From positions 682,001 through 746,000 of the forward strand of contig NC_014371.1 of assembly GCF_000144405.1 (NCBI RefSeq): a stretch of DNA of 64,000 nt. Reading direction: 5' to 3'. Below the pieces are notes generated by a model, which saw only the letters and a list, made by a program, of their open reading frames with translations, was not told the origin of the DNA and made no database searches. Numbering within the stretch: the stretch's first letter is position 1; every line of letters begins with the position of its first letter. This stretch comes from Prevotella melaninogenica ATCC 25845. GTDB lineage: Bacteria > Bacteroidota > Bacteroidia > Bacteroidales > Bacteroidaceae. The position numbers were made by a program, and so were the translations under genes. Below are positions 36,878 through 44,449 of this stretch, piece by piece.

Positions 36878-39265
36878 ATGAACAAGATTATCCGTAAACA
36901 ACAGTTTTCAGAGAAGGTTTTCTGCTTAGAAGTAGAAGCACCGCTCATTGCACGAAGCTGCCGTCCAGGTAACTTTATCATCGTGCGTGTTGACAACCAC
37001 AGCGAACGTGTACCTTACACCATTGCGAAATCGGACCCAGTAAGGGGTACGCTCACCATGGTTATCCAAGAGGTAGGACGCTCATCAACAAAGCTTTGCC
37101 AGTTGAATGAAGGCGATGAGATTGTTGATATTGTCGGACCACTCGGTACTCCATCCCATATTGAGAACTACGGTACGATTATCTGTGCGGGTGGTGGTAT
37201 TGGTATCGCTGCCATTCTCCCTATCCTTACAGCACTGAAGCAGGCTGGTAACAGAGTCATCTCTGTCCTCGCCGGTCGTACTAAGGAGTTAGTTATCATG
37301 GTAGACGACGTAAAGAAATACTCTGATGAGGTTATCATCATGACCGATGATGGTTCCTACGGAGAGAAAGGTGTCATCACCGTGGGCGTAGAAAAGGTGA
37401 TACAGCGCGAACACGTAGACAAGGTGTTAGCTATCGGACCTCCTATCATGATGAAGTTCACCTCTCTTTTAGCAAAGAAATACGGCATTCCTAACGATGT
37501 TTCACTCAATACTATTATGGTGGACGGAACTGGAATGTGTGGTGCTTGCCGTCTAACGATTGGTGGTAAGACTCGCTTTGTCTGCATTGATGGTCCTGAA
37601 TTCGATGGCGACCTCGTCGACTGGGATGAGATGTTCAAGCGAATGGGGACGTTTAAGGATATTGAGACCTCCCCCAACCCCTCCGAAGGAGGGGAGTGCC
37701 TGGCGGGAAACAAGTCAGAAAAAGAGGCTCAAGGGAAGACAGGAGATAAGAACAACGCAGAAAATGGAGCAGCAAACTGTCAAGAAGAAAACACCTCATC
37801 ACCTACAGCCCACCTATCAGAAGAAATGGAGGGAGCTGATTGGCGTGCCACATTACGCAAGGAACTTAAGCCAAAGGAGCGCACAGCTATTGAACGTGTG
37901 AAGATGCCTGAACTGGATGCCGACTATCGTGCGAAGACCCGTTTAGAGGAGGTAAATATCGGACTAACGCCAGAGATGGCTATGCAAGAGGCTAAACGCT
38001 GCCTCGACTGTCCGAAACCTTCTTGCGTAGAGGGCTGTCCTGTAAACATTCACATACCAGACTTCATTAAGAATATAGAGCGTGGCGACTTCCTCGAAGC
38101 AGCCAAGATACTCAAGGAAACATCTGCCCTACCAGCCGTATGTGGTCGTGTTTGTCCACAGGAGAAGCAATGTGAGAGCCGTTGTATTCATTTGAAGATG
38201 AACTCACCAGCCGTAGCCATCGGCTATCTTGAGCGTTTCGCAGCCGATTATGAGCGTGAAAGCGGACACATGGCATTGCCAGACGTTGCACCATCCAATG
38301 GTATCAAGGTAGCTGTTATCGGTTCTGGTCCTGCAGGATTAAGCTTTGCTGGCGACATGGCAAAGCGTGGCTTCGAGGTTTATGTATTTGAGGCACTGCA
38401 CGAGATTGGCGGTGTTTTGAAATATGGTATCCCTGAGTTCCGTCTACCAAACAAGATTGTTGATGTCGAAATAGATAATCTTCGTCGCATAGGCGTACAC
38501 TTCCAGACCGATACAATCGTCGGTAAGACCATCAGTATAGAAGACTTAAAGGAGAAAGGCTTCAAGGGTATCTTCGTTGGTTCAGGTGCCGGATTGCCTA
38601 ACTTCATGGGTATCCCAGGCGAGAACGCTATCAACATCCTTTCAAGTAACGAGTATCTGACACGTGTAAACCTCATGGACGCAGCCAATCCAGAGACCGA
38701 CACACCAATCATTATGGGTAAGAAAGTCTTGGTTATCGGTGGTGGTAACACGGCTATGGACTCTTGTCGTACTGCCAAACGATTAGGCGCTGACGTCACA
38801 CTTGTATATCGTCGTTCTGAAGCCGAGATGCCTGCACGTCTTGAAGAGGTGAAACATGCTAAAGAAGAGGGTATCAACTTCCTCACTCTTCATAATCCAC
38901 AGGAATATAAGGCGGATGAAAAAGGTCGTGTATGTGCTGCTGTCTTAGATGTGATGAAACTCGGAGAACCAGACGCAAGTGGTCGCTGTCGACCAGAATT
39001 GACTGGCGAGACTGTCACAGTCGAGTGCGACCAGGTCATCGTTGCCGTAGGTGTATCACCTAACCCATTGGTACCTAAGTCTGTAAAGGGACTTGAGTTA
39101 GGTCGTAAAGACACGATTGTTGTCAACGAACAGATGCAGAGTTCACAGCCAGAAATCTTTGCTGGTGGTGACATCGTACGTGGTGGTGCAACGGTTATCC
39201 TTGCAATGGGAGACGGAAGAAGAGCTGCTGCAAACATGGCAGAACAACTATTAGCAGCCCACTAA
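36878..39265 (+). CDS. Fused NfnA/SudB-type ferredoxin-NADP reductase subunit and GltA-type subunit
   Basis: The 795-aa protein joins two flavoprotein subunits. Residues 1 to about 255 form a ferredoxin-NADP-reductase-like/DHODB electron-transfer domain with RVPYTIAKSD (flavin site), CAGGGIGIAAILP, and a [2Fe-2S]-type cysteine set in GMCGACRL...CIDGP. Residues from about 325 to the end are a glutamate-synthase small-subunit homologue with Fe-S cysteines (CLDCPKPSCVEGCPVNIH, CGRVCPQEKQC) and two dinucleotide motifs (VIGSGPAGLSFAG, VIGGGNTAMDS). The layout equals NfnA plus NfnB/SudA fused, so NADH-ferredoxin-NADP electron exchange is a reasonable inference; no large glutamate synthase subunit is adjacent. 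The linker contains a repeat-derived peptide (see 37668-37705). Confidence 0.82.
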   Translation: MNKIIRKQQFSEKVFCLEVEAPLIARSCRPGNFIIVRVDNHSERVPYTIAKSDPVRGTLTMVIQEVGRSSTKLCQLNEGDEIVDIVGPLGTPSHIENYGTIICAGGGIGIAAILPILTALKQAGNRVISVLAGRTKELVIMVDDVKKYSDEVIIMTDDGSYGEKGVITVGVEKVIQREHVDKVLAIGPPIMMKFTSLLAKKYGIPNDVSLNTIMVDGTGMCGACRLTIGGKTRFVCIDGPEFDGDLVDWDEMFKRMGTFKDIETSPNPSEGGECLAGNKSEKEAQGKTGDKNNAENGAANCQEENTSSPTAHLSEEMEGADWRATLRKELKPKERTAIERVKMPELDADYRAKTRLEEVNIGLTPEMAMQEAKRCLDCPKPSCVEGCPVNIHIPDFIKNIERGDFLEAAKILKETSALPAVCGRVCPQEKQCESRCIHLKMNSPAVAIGYLERFAADYERESGHMALPDVAPSNGIKVAVIGSGPAGLSFAGDMAKRGFEVYVFEALHEIGGVLKYGIPEFRLPNKIVDVEIDNLRRIGVHFQTDTIVGKTISIEDLKEKGFKGIFVGSGAGLPNFMGIPGENAINILSSNEYLTRVNLMDAANPETDTPIIMGKKVLVIGGGNTAMDSCRTAKRLGADVTLVYRRSEAEMPARLEEVKHAKEEGINFLTLHNPQEYKADEKGRVCAAVLDVMKLGEPDASGRCRPELTGETVTVECDQVIVAVGVSPNPLVPKSVKGLELGRKDTIVVNEQMQSSQPEIFAGGDIVRGGATVILAMGDGRRAAANMAEQLLAAH
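37668..37705 (+). repeat. Palindromic G/C repeat translated within the fusion linker
   Basis: CCCCTCC (37678-37684) and GGAGGGG (37688-37694) flank GAA, in frame, encoding SPNPSEGGE near residues 263-271. The palindrome core matches the non-coding hairpin after serS, so a dispersed intergenic-type repeat has been taken into a coding linker. Confidence 0.65.
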
Positions 39266-39350
39266 TCACCCTGCTTGTTGTTTGTATTGGTTAGTAGCAC
39301 GTTTTATTAATAACAGTTACTCCCTTTCCAACAACAACAAACAGTGGTGC

Positions 39351-39416
39351 CAAGCCTTAGCACGAATGGTGTTGTACGTAAGCACCATTCGTGCGAAGCA
39401 TCAGCACAAGTGCATA
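39351..39416. repeat. 22-bp-period palindromic array, family B copy 5
   Basis: Three units start at 39351, 39373 and 39395, with cores TAGCACGAATGGTG, AAGCACCATTCGTGC and CAGCACAAGTGC. It lies between the convergent fusion gene and queC; the rest of the gap holds only a terminator. Confidence 0.75.
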
Positions 39417-39519
39417 GAGGCATAAACAGCTTACTTTCTGTACACATAATAAAGGGCAATATACTCACAAACAATGTATATGAGAAGCGTGTACAGAATA
39501 GTACGAAGCCCTATAATCG

Positions 39520-39554
39520 AAACAGTCGGATTGAGTTCTTCAATCCGACTGTTT
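39520..39554. terminator. Perfect 15-bp hairpin terminator between convergent genes
   Basis: Arms at 39520-39534 and 39540-39554 (AAACAGTCGGATTGA and its exact complement) enclose a 5-nt loop, with TTTAGTTTTTG following on the plus strand. It can serve both the fusion gene and queC. Confidence 0.85.
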
Positions 39555-39597
39555 TAGTTTTTGAAATTAAGAGGCAAGCAATAATAGGACAATCCTA

Positions 39598-40254
39598 TCA
39601 ATCCATGCTATAAATCGTCGGGTCCTTCACTCCCGCCGCTTCAAAGGCTTCCTTACGTTCAACGCATGTTCCACACTTACCACAGTGGATATCAGCACCT
39701 TTATAACAACTCCAAGTCTTAGAATAGTCTATTCCCAACGCAGCACCACGCGCCACAATCTCAGCCTTAGTAATCTCCGTATAAGGAGCCTCAACACGCA
39801 CCTTCACAAAGGTTCCAGCCTCCGTAGCACCATTCATCGCATGAATAAACTCAGGACGGCAGTCAGGATAAATCGTATGATCGCCACCATGATTAGCAAT
39901 ATACACACGCTTCAACTCATGACTCTCGGCAATACCCGTCGCTATCGCAAGCATAATGCCATTACGGAAAGGAACAACCGTCGACTTCATATTCTCCTCT
40001 TCATAATGACCCTCTGGGATAGCATCAGCCCCATCAAGCAACGAACTCTTAAAATACTGGTGCATAAAAGACAGTGGAATCGTTATATGAGGAATCCCCA
40101 ACTTCTCACAATGATACTGAGCATAAGGCAGTTCCTTAGCCCCATGGTTCTGACCATAGTCGAAAGAGATTGCTAAAGCGATCGTCTCCGCCTTATCATA
40201 AAGCAACGTGATAGAATCAAGTCCACCACTAACAATAATAACCGAATCTTTCAT
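39598..40254 (-). CDS. queC: 7-cyano-7-deazaguanine synthase
   Basis: QueC converts 7-carboxy-7-deazaguanine to preQ0 with ATP and ammonia, in the queuosine pathway. The 218-aa protein opens MKDSVIIVSGGLDSITLLYD with the PP-loop motif SGGLDS. It carries FDYGQNHGAKEL, VPFRNGIMLAIA, and a zinc site of four cysteines (CYKGADIHCGKCGTC) near the C-terminus. The start at 40254 is set by homology. An extension to 40542 would read through the pgk promoter region and adds no recognisable domain. It is divergent from pgk; no other queuosine genes or preQ1 riboswitch were seen nearby. Confidence 0.95.
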   Translation of the reverse strand: MKDSVIIVSGGLDSITLLYDKAETIALAISFDYGQNHGAKELPYAQYHCEKLGIPHITIPLSFMHQYFKSSLLDGADAIPEGHYEEENMKSTVVPFRNGIMLAIATGIAESHELKRVYIANHGGDHTIYPDCRPEFIHAMNGATEAGTFVKVRVEAPYTEITKAEIVARGAALGIDYSKTWSCYKGADIHCGKCGTCVERKEAFEAAGVKDPTIYSMD

Positions 40255-40272
40255 TACAATCTTATTTTTCTG

Positions 40273-40280
40273 CAAATTTA
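40273..40280 (-). promoter_or_regulatory. -7 box of queC
   Basis: TAAATTTG on the minus strand, 19 nt upstream of the chosen queC start; no -33 box at standard spacing. Confidence 0.45.
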
Positions 40281-40323
40281 CAAAAAAGATAGTGTTTGAT
40301 TTCACCAATCCATCAAAAATTAG

Positions 40324-40331
40324 TATTTTTG
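40324..40331 (+). promoter_or_regulatory. -7 box of pgk
   Basis: TATTTTTG lies 40 nt upstream of the pgk start. The nearest TTTG is 25 nt upstream, longer than usual. Confidence 0.45.
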
Positions 40332-40371
40332 CGGATAGGAATATTATAACGTTACAAATAATAAAAAACAA

Positions 40372-41622
40372 ATGAAAATTAACGATTTTAACTTCGCTGG
40401 ACATAAGGCTATCGTCCGCGTAGACTTCAATGTGCCTTTGGATGAGAATGGTCATGTAACTGACGAGACACGTATCCGTGGTGCTTTGCCAACACTGAAG
40501 AAAGTATTGGCTGACGGTGGTGCTCTCATCATGATGAGCCACATGGGTAAGCCAAAGGGCAAAGTGAAGCCAGAGCTTTCATTGAGCCAGATTGTTAAGA
40601 ACGTAAGCAATGCCCTCGGCGTTGAGGTTAAGTTCGCTAAGGACGCTGGTAACGCTGAAGCTGAGGCTGCTGCATTGAAACCAGGCGAGGCTCTCTTGCT
40701 TGAAAACCTCCGTTACTATCCAGAAGAGGAAGGCAAGCCAGTAGGTGTTGAGAAGGGAACTCCAGAGTTCGACGCTGCAAAGGCTGAGATGAAGGAACGT
40801 CAGAAGGACTTCGCTAAGAAGCTCGCTTCATACGCTGACGTATATGTAAACGATGCATTCGGTACAGCTCACCGCAAGCACGCATCAACAGCAGTTATCG
40901 CTGACTATTTCGATGCTGACCACAAGATGTTGGGTTACCTCATGGAGAAAGAGGTTACAGCTATCGACAACGTATTAAAGAACGCTCAGCATCCTTTCAC
41001 TGCTATCATCGGTGGTTCAAAGGTAAGCTCTAAGCTCGCTGTAATCAAGAACCTCCTTGACAAGGTTGACAACCTCATCATTGGTGGTGGTATGGGTTAT
41101 ACCTTCATCAAGGCACAGGGCGGTAAGATTGGTAAGTCACTCCACGAGGACGATTTGATGCCAGAGGCATTGAACGTAATTGCTGCAGCTAAGGAGAAGG
41201 GCGTAAACCTTTCACTCTCTGTTGCTACTGTTTGTGGTAAGGACTTCTCTAACGATACAGAGCGTAAGGTATTCCCAATCGACCAGATTCCTGATGAGTG
41301 GGAAGGTATGGACGCATCAGAGGAGAGCATCGAGGAGTGGAAGAAGATTATCCTCGCTTCTAAGACAATCCTTTGGAATGGTCCTGTAGGCGTATTCGAG
41401 TTGGAGAACTTCGCTAAAGGAACTGGTGAGATTGCTAAGGCTGTTGCACAGGCAACTCAGGAGAACGGCGCTTACTCTCTCGTTGGTGGTGGTGACTCTG
41501 TTGCAGCTGTTAACAAGTTCGGTCTTGCTGACAAGGTTTCTTACGTATCTACCGGTGGTGGTGCTATGCTCGAGGCTATCGAGGGTAAGGTACTCCCAGG
41601 TGTAGCTGCTATCGAGAAGTAA
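40372..41622 (+). CDS. pgk: Phosphoglycerate kinase
   Basis: PGK transfers phosphate from 1,3-bisphosphoglycerate to ADP in glycolysis. The 416-aa cytosolic protein shows [13 protein letters not shown] at the N-terminus, [38 protein letters not shown], the hinge block [12 protein letters not shown], and the nucleotide-site loop [14 protein letters not shown] with the final STGGGAMLE. Codon use is strongly biased, with many G/C-ending codons unlike neighbouring genes, as expected for a highly expressed gene. A terminator follows within 30 nt. Confidence 0.97.
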   Translation: MKINDFNFAGHKAIVRVDFNVPLDENGHVTDETRIRGALPTLKKVLADGGALIMMSHMGKPKGKVKPELSLSQIVKNVSNALGVEVKFAKDAGNAEAEAAALKPGEALLLENLRYYPEEEGKPVGVEKGTPEFDAAKAEMKERQKDFAKKLASYADVYVNDAFGTAHRKHASTAVIADYFDADHKMLGYLMEKEVTAIDNVLKNAQHPFTAIIGGSKVSSKLAVIKNLLDKVDNLIIGGGMGYTFIKAQGGKIGKSLHEDDLMPEALNVIAAAKEKGVNLSLSVATVCGKDFSNDTERKVFPIDQIPDEWEGMDASEESIEEWKKIILASKTILWNGPVGVFELENFAKGTGEIAKAVAQATQENGAYSLVGGGDSVAAVNKFGLADKVSYVSTGGGAMLEAIEGKVLPGVAAIEK

Positions 41623-41650
41623 GAGATTTATCTATCTCTCAAATATACAC

Positions 41651-41686
41651 AAGCCGTTGCTTCATCATGAAGTGACGGCTTTCTTT
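41651..41686 (+). terminator. Terminator of pgk
   Basis: AAGCCGTTGCTTC (41651-41663) pairs with GAAGTGACGGCTT (41669-41681), including two G-U pairs, followed by a T-rich tail. Confidence 0.8.
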
Positions 41687-41843
41687 ATATAGAGAACTAA
41701 ACGAGAAAACGAACCATATACGAGAGTAGTATCTAATGATTTACAGAAAACTAATTAACGATTTACAACTTAACAACAGGTTATAATCTTCATCAATCGA
41801 CACTCTTTTGTAATAAAAACTTCATGCCTACAATTTTAGTAGA
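41687..41843. other. Intergenic, nothing recognised
   Basis: A+T-rich sequence between pgk and the SanA-like gene, leading into a family A array. No gene-like frame. Confidence 0.4.
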
Positions 41844-41953
41844 TGCCTAATCGGAGTTGAATTAACGCCTAATTGGCTTCTAAAAGATGCCCTTTTGCAC
41901 CCTTACTAACGCCCTTTTGCACCCTTACTAAGCACCTATTGAAAATCGCGCTC
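41844..41953 (-). repeat. 22-bp-period array, family A copy 4 (reverse)
   Basis: Five abutting 22-bp units start at 41844, 41866, 41888, 41910 and 41932, in the orientation opposite to copies 1-3. Units 3 and 4 are almost identical (CCCTTTTGCACCCTTACTAA). Unit 2 contains TAATTGGCTTCTAAAAG, the mirror of the CTTTTAGAAGCC core. Confidence 0.85.
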
Positions 41954-42147
41954 ACAACTATTTGATAACAAACTACTTACAAAGGCACTAAAATTGTACC
42001 CTTATAGAGCTTTTATCTGCATCTTCCCCGCACCTTTTTGTAAACATTTATGCCCTTTAAACCTCATTCCCTTTGAACATTGAAGTTTGAACTTTGAACT
42101 TTATGATTTGAACTTTATGTTTTTTCCTTTAAACTTTACCTTTATCG

Positions 42148-42227
42148 GTAATCATAATTATGGATTGTGAATTATGAATTATAAATTAATGTAGTAATCA
42201 TAATTATGGATTGTGAATTATGAATTA
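42148..42227. repeat. 34-bp perfect direct repeat
   Basis: The same 34 nt (beginning GTAATCATAATTATGG, ending GAATTATGAATTA) occurs at 42148-42181 and 42194-42227, separated by 12 nt. Just upstream, TTTGAACTTTATG-like words repeat (about 42085-42121). This is low-complexity A+T-rich material between genes. Confidence 0.75.
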
Positions 42228-42307
42228 AAAACTTGCAGTTTCATACACCCTCAGCACCATTTCATCAGCAGGTGGACAAAAGATAAGAGTAGATAAGAGA
42301 TAAACAT

Positions 42308-42315
42308 TAACTTTG
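42308..42315 (+). promoter_or_regulatory. -7 box of the SanA-like gene
   Basis: TAACTTTG lies 43 nt upstream of the start; no -33 box at standard spacing. Confidence 0.45.
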
Positions 42316-42358
42316 CATCGAGATAATTAAAAGACCCTATCAAAACTATCGCACTTAC

Positions 42359-43030
42359 ATGCGCAAAGCTTTGATACATAGAAAAAATAAACAGATGAAA
42401 AGAAACAAACAAAGGAAAAAGCAAATCATTCTTTCCACCACCGCTATCATTGCCCTACTTGGAACTATAATCTTATTGTGCAATATTATTGTTGACAAGA
42501 ATGCAAAAGGTAGAACATTCAATGATATCAATGAAGTTCCCACCATGCAGACAGCCTTACTGCTCGGCACTAACCCAAAGGCAAGAGACGGTAAAAGACC
42601 GAGTTCCTTCTATATGGCACGCATCAAAGCGACTACAGAACTTTACAAACATGGAAAGTTCAAACAACTTATTATCAGTGGAGACAAGCGGGAAGGATAT
42701 GACGAACCGCAAACAATGCGCCACGACCTTATAGAAAGAGGTGTCCCTGATAGTATCATCACAATGGACGGACAGGGTTATCGTACCCTACTGTCTATGA
42801 GAAATATCAAACAAAACTTTCGGGTTAACAATATGATTATCATCTCACAAAAGTGGCACAATGAGCGTAGCATCTTCTTGGCAGACAAGATGAATATTAA
42901 AGCAGTAGGATATAATGCTGATGACGTACGACATCCAAGGGCTATATGGACACATATAAGGGAGTTATTGGCAAGAGTTAAACTCTTTATTGACTTGTAT
43001 ATTACACATCGAAAAGACTTCTGTGAGTAG
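42359..43030 (+). CDS. SanA/YdcF-like membrane protein (DUF218)
   Basis: The 223-aa protein has a very basic N-terminus, one transmembrane helix (about 22-44), and a DUF218/YdcF domain with the characteristic TALLLGTNPKARDGKRPS, LIISGDKREGYDEP, and IIISQKWHNERSIFLADKM blocks. SanA-like proteins are linked to envelope permeability (vancomycin sensitivity in E. coli), but the biochemical activity is not settled. An internal ATG at 42395 is an alternative start that keeps the helix. It is monocistronic by spacing. Confidence 0.85.
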   Translation: MRKALIHRKNKQMKRNKQRKKQIILSTTAIIALLGTIILLCNIIVDKNAKGRTFNDINEVPTMQTALLLGTNPKARDGKRPSSFYMARIKATTELYKHGKFKQLIISGDKREGYDEPQTMRHDLIERGVPDSIITMDGQGYRTLLSMRNIKQNFRVNNMIIISQKWHNERSIFLADKMNIKAVGYNADDVRHPRAIWTHIRELLARVKLFIDLYITHRKDFCE

Positions 43031-43104
43031 CTATCCTAAGCCACTAATAGGGTGCAAGAAATAGATTTTCTATACAAAGCAACAAGAGTATAGCTTTTTA
43101 TTAC

Positions 43105-43112
43105 TAAATTTG
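43105..43112 (+). promoter_or_regulatory. -7 box of the LytTR gene
   Basis: TAAATTTG lies 31 nt upstream of the GTG start of the LytTR gene. Confidence 0.45.
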
Positions 43113-43143
43113 CAGTACTATAACAATTTGTTGACAATAAGTA

Positions 43144-43521
43144 GTGAAACAGCTGTTAATCATACAAAACGGAAGCACAGAAATGATGCGACTGGCGTTT
43201 GACGAGATTCTTTATATCCGATCAGACGGCAACTACTGTGTGATGACGCTTTCAAATGGTGAGGAGATACAGTTATGGATGAACCTCAAAGCCATTACAG
43301 AACTCATTGATCAACAGATGAGACAGCAAGAAATTGTATTCGTAAGGGTGGGTAAACAATACGTTCTCAACCTTCACTATATCAGTAGAATTGACACGAA
43401 GAAGGACCAGCTGAGCCTGTGGAGAAAAGAACTATCACAGAAGATAGTACTCGACTCTATCTCACACAAAGCGTTGCAGCTCCTTGAAGAGGGTATAAAA
43501 CAAAAGCAGAATGAGTTATAG
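43144..43521 (+). CDS. Stand-alone LytTR-type DNA-binding protein
   Basis: The 125-aa protein is essentially one LytTR domain: DEILYIRSDGNYCVM near residue 20, a middle helix with LKAITELI, then FVRVGKQYVLNLHYISRID and a C-terminal strand-helix. There is no receiver domain and no membrane segment, so it is a minimal regulator. Translation starts at GTG. It overlaps the next gene by 11 nt, so the two are made together. Minimal LytTR proteins encoded with a membrane partner are known as LytTR regulatory systems in other bacteria; membership here is inference. Confidence 0.75.
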   Translation: MKQLLIIQNGSTEMMRLAFDEILYIRSDGNYCVMTLSNGEEIQLWMNLKAITELIDQQMRQQEIVFVRVGKQYVLNLHYISRIDTKKDQLSLWRKELSQKIVLDSISHKALQLLEEGIKQKQNEL

Positions 43522-44392
43522 TGACGACGATATTCAGTTCTTAGGAGGTACGGAATTCAAACCTTCTCAGCTAACAGACAAGCAGCAACCAGCATCCCGA
43601 AGATGGTGGATAGGAATTGTTGCACTTGCTTTTATCGCCCTTTCTGCAGCAACCTTCTACTTCTGGCAGAAAGCAAACAGCCGTACCCTCGCTTTTGATT
43701 ACCCATTAAGTCGCACGTCAACAGAAATCATTCGTGACTTGGAGAAGATGCCAACAGACTCTTTACAAGGGGTAACGATGAAGGTAGATTCACTCTATGG
43801 CGTGAGTATGAGACTATACGAACTGCATGGACTCACACCTACCCTATCTCGCACTGCCCCTTCTGACAGCGACTCTACCGTCTGTCTTGTCACACATGGT
43901 TGGGACTTCTATTGGGATGAAAACCATCAATATAAATACATTGGCGACTTTATCTATCATGGTAAGGAGTATGCCAGCAACCATAATAAGGCTGGCTTTG
44001 TAGCTATTGTTGGCGACAAGTGGCAAATAGGCATCGGTCAAGACGATTCCATAAAGGAGTATATCAAAGCCCACAATGGAAGTCTGTTCCGCCAATTTGC
44101 CCTCGTATCGGCAGGACAAATATGTGAGGAGCAGTTTGCCTTAAAGGGAAAAGTGACACGCTGTGCATTAGCACGTAAGGCAGGCTCTACAACGATTTGG
44201 TATGTTGAGACTATACACAAAGAGTCCCTCTACGACTTTGCACAAGCCCTTGCTGACTATGGCTTTACTGATGCCGTTTATCTGACAGGTGGAAACAACG
44301 GCAACACCTTCTATCGCACCCCAACAGATAGTATCTGTGGAGTGGCTGACTGGAATGGGTATGAAGATAACTTATTGATATTCAAAAATTAA
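43511..44392 (+). CDS. Membrane-anchored protein, possible phosphodiester-glycosidase (NAGPA)-like domain
   Basis: The 293-aa protein has a polar cytoplasmic N-terminus (1-32), one membrane helix (about 34-54) and an extracytoplasmic domain. The pattern VTHGWDFYWDEN, AGFVAIVGDKWQIGIG, RCALARKAG..TIWYV, ESLYDFAQALADYGFTDAVYL and TGGNNGNTFY follows the order of blocks in NAGPA domains (final LDGGGS-type loop replaced by LTGGNN). The loss of the Asp in that loop may mean altered or no catalysis. The assignment is by pattern, not alignment. It overlaps the LytTR gene and may be its membrane partner or target. Confidence 0.5.
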   Translation: MSYSDDDIQFLGGTEFKPSQLTDKQQPASRRWWIGIVALAFIALSAATFYFWQKANSRTLAFDYPLSRTSTEIIRDLEKMPTDSLQGVTMKVDSLYGVSMRLYELHGLTPTLSRTAPSDSDSTVCLVTHGWDFYWDENHQYKYIGDFIYHGKEYASNHNKAGFVAIVGDKWQIGIGQDDSIKEYIKAHNGSLFRQFALVSAGQICEEQFALKGKVTRCALARKAGSTTIWYVETIHKESLYDFAQALADYGFTDAVYLTGGNNGNTFYRTPTDSICGVADWNGYEDNLLIFKN

Positions 44393-44437
44393 GAGAACTT
44401 CATTCTTATATTCATTAGCTTATAAAACAACAAAACT

Positions 44438-44442
44438 GGAGG
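44438..44442 (+). promoter_or_regulatory. Strong Shine-Dalgarno sequence GGAGG
   Basis: GGAGG lies 7 nt before the ATG at 44450. Genes in this window otherwise mostly lack such a site, as is normal for Bacteroidetes, which supports recent acquisition of the following gene. Confidence 0.6.
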
Positions 44443-44449
44443 AATTTAT

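Noticed and set aside
40255..40542. 96-residue N-terminal extension of QueC
   Set aside because: It runs through the divergent pgk promoter and start; homology and the -7 box at 40273-40280 place the start at 40254.
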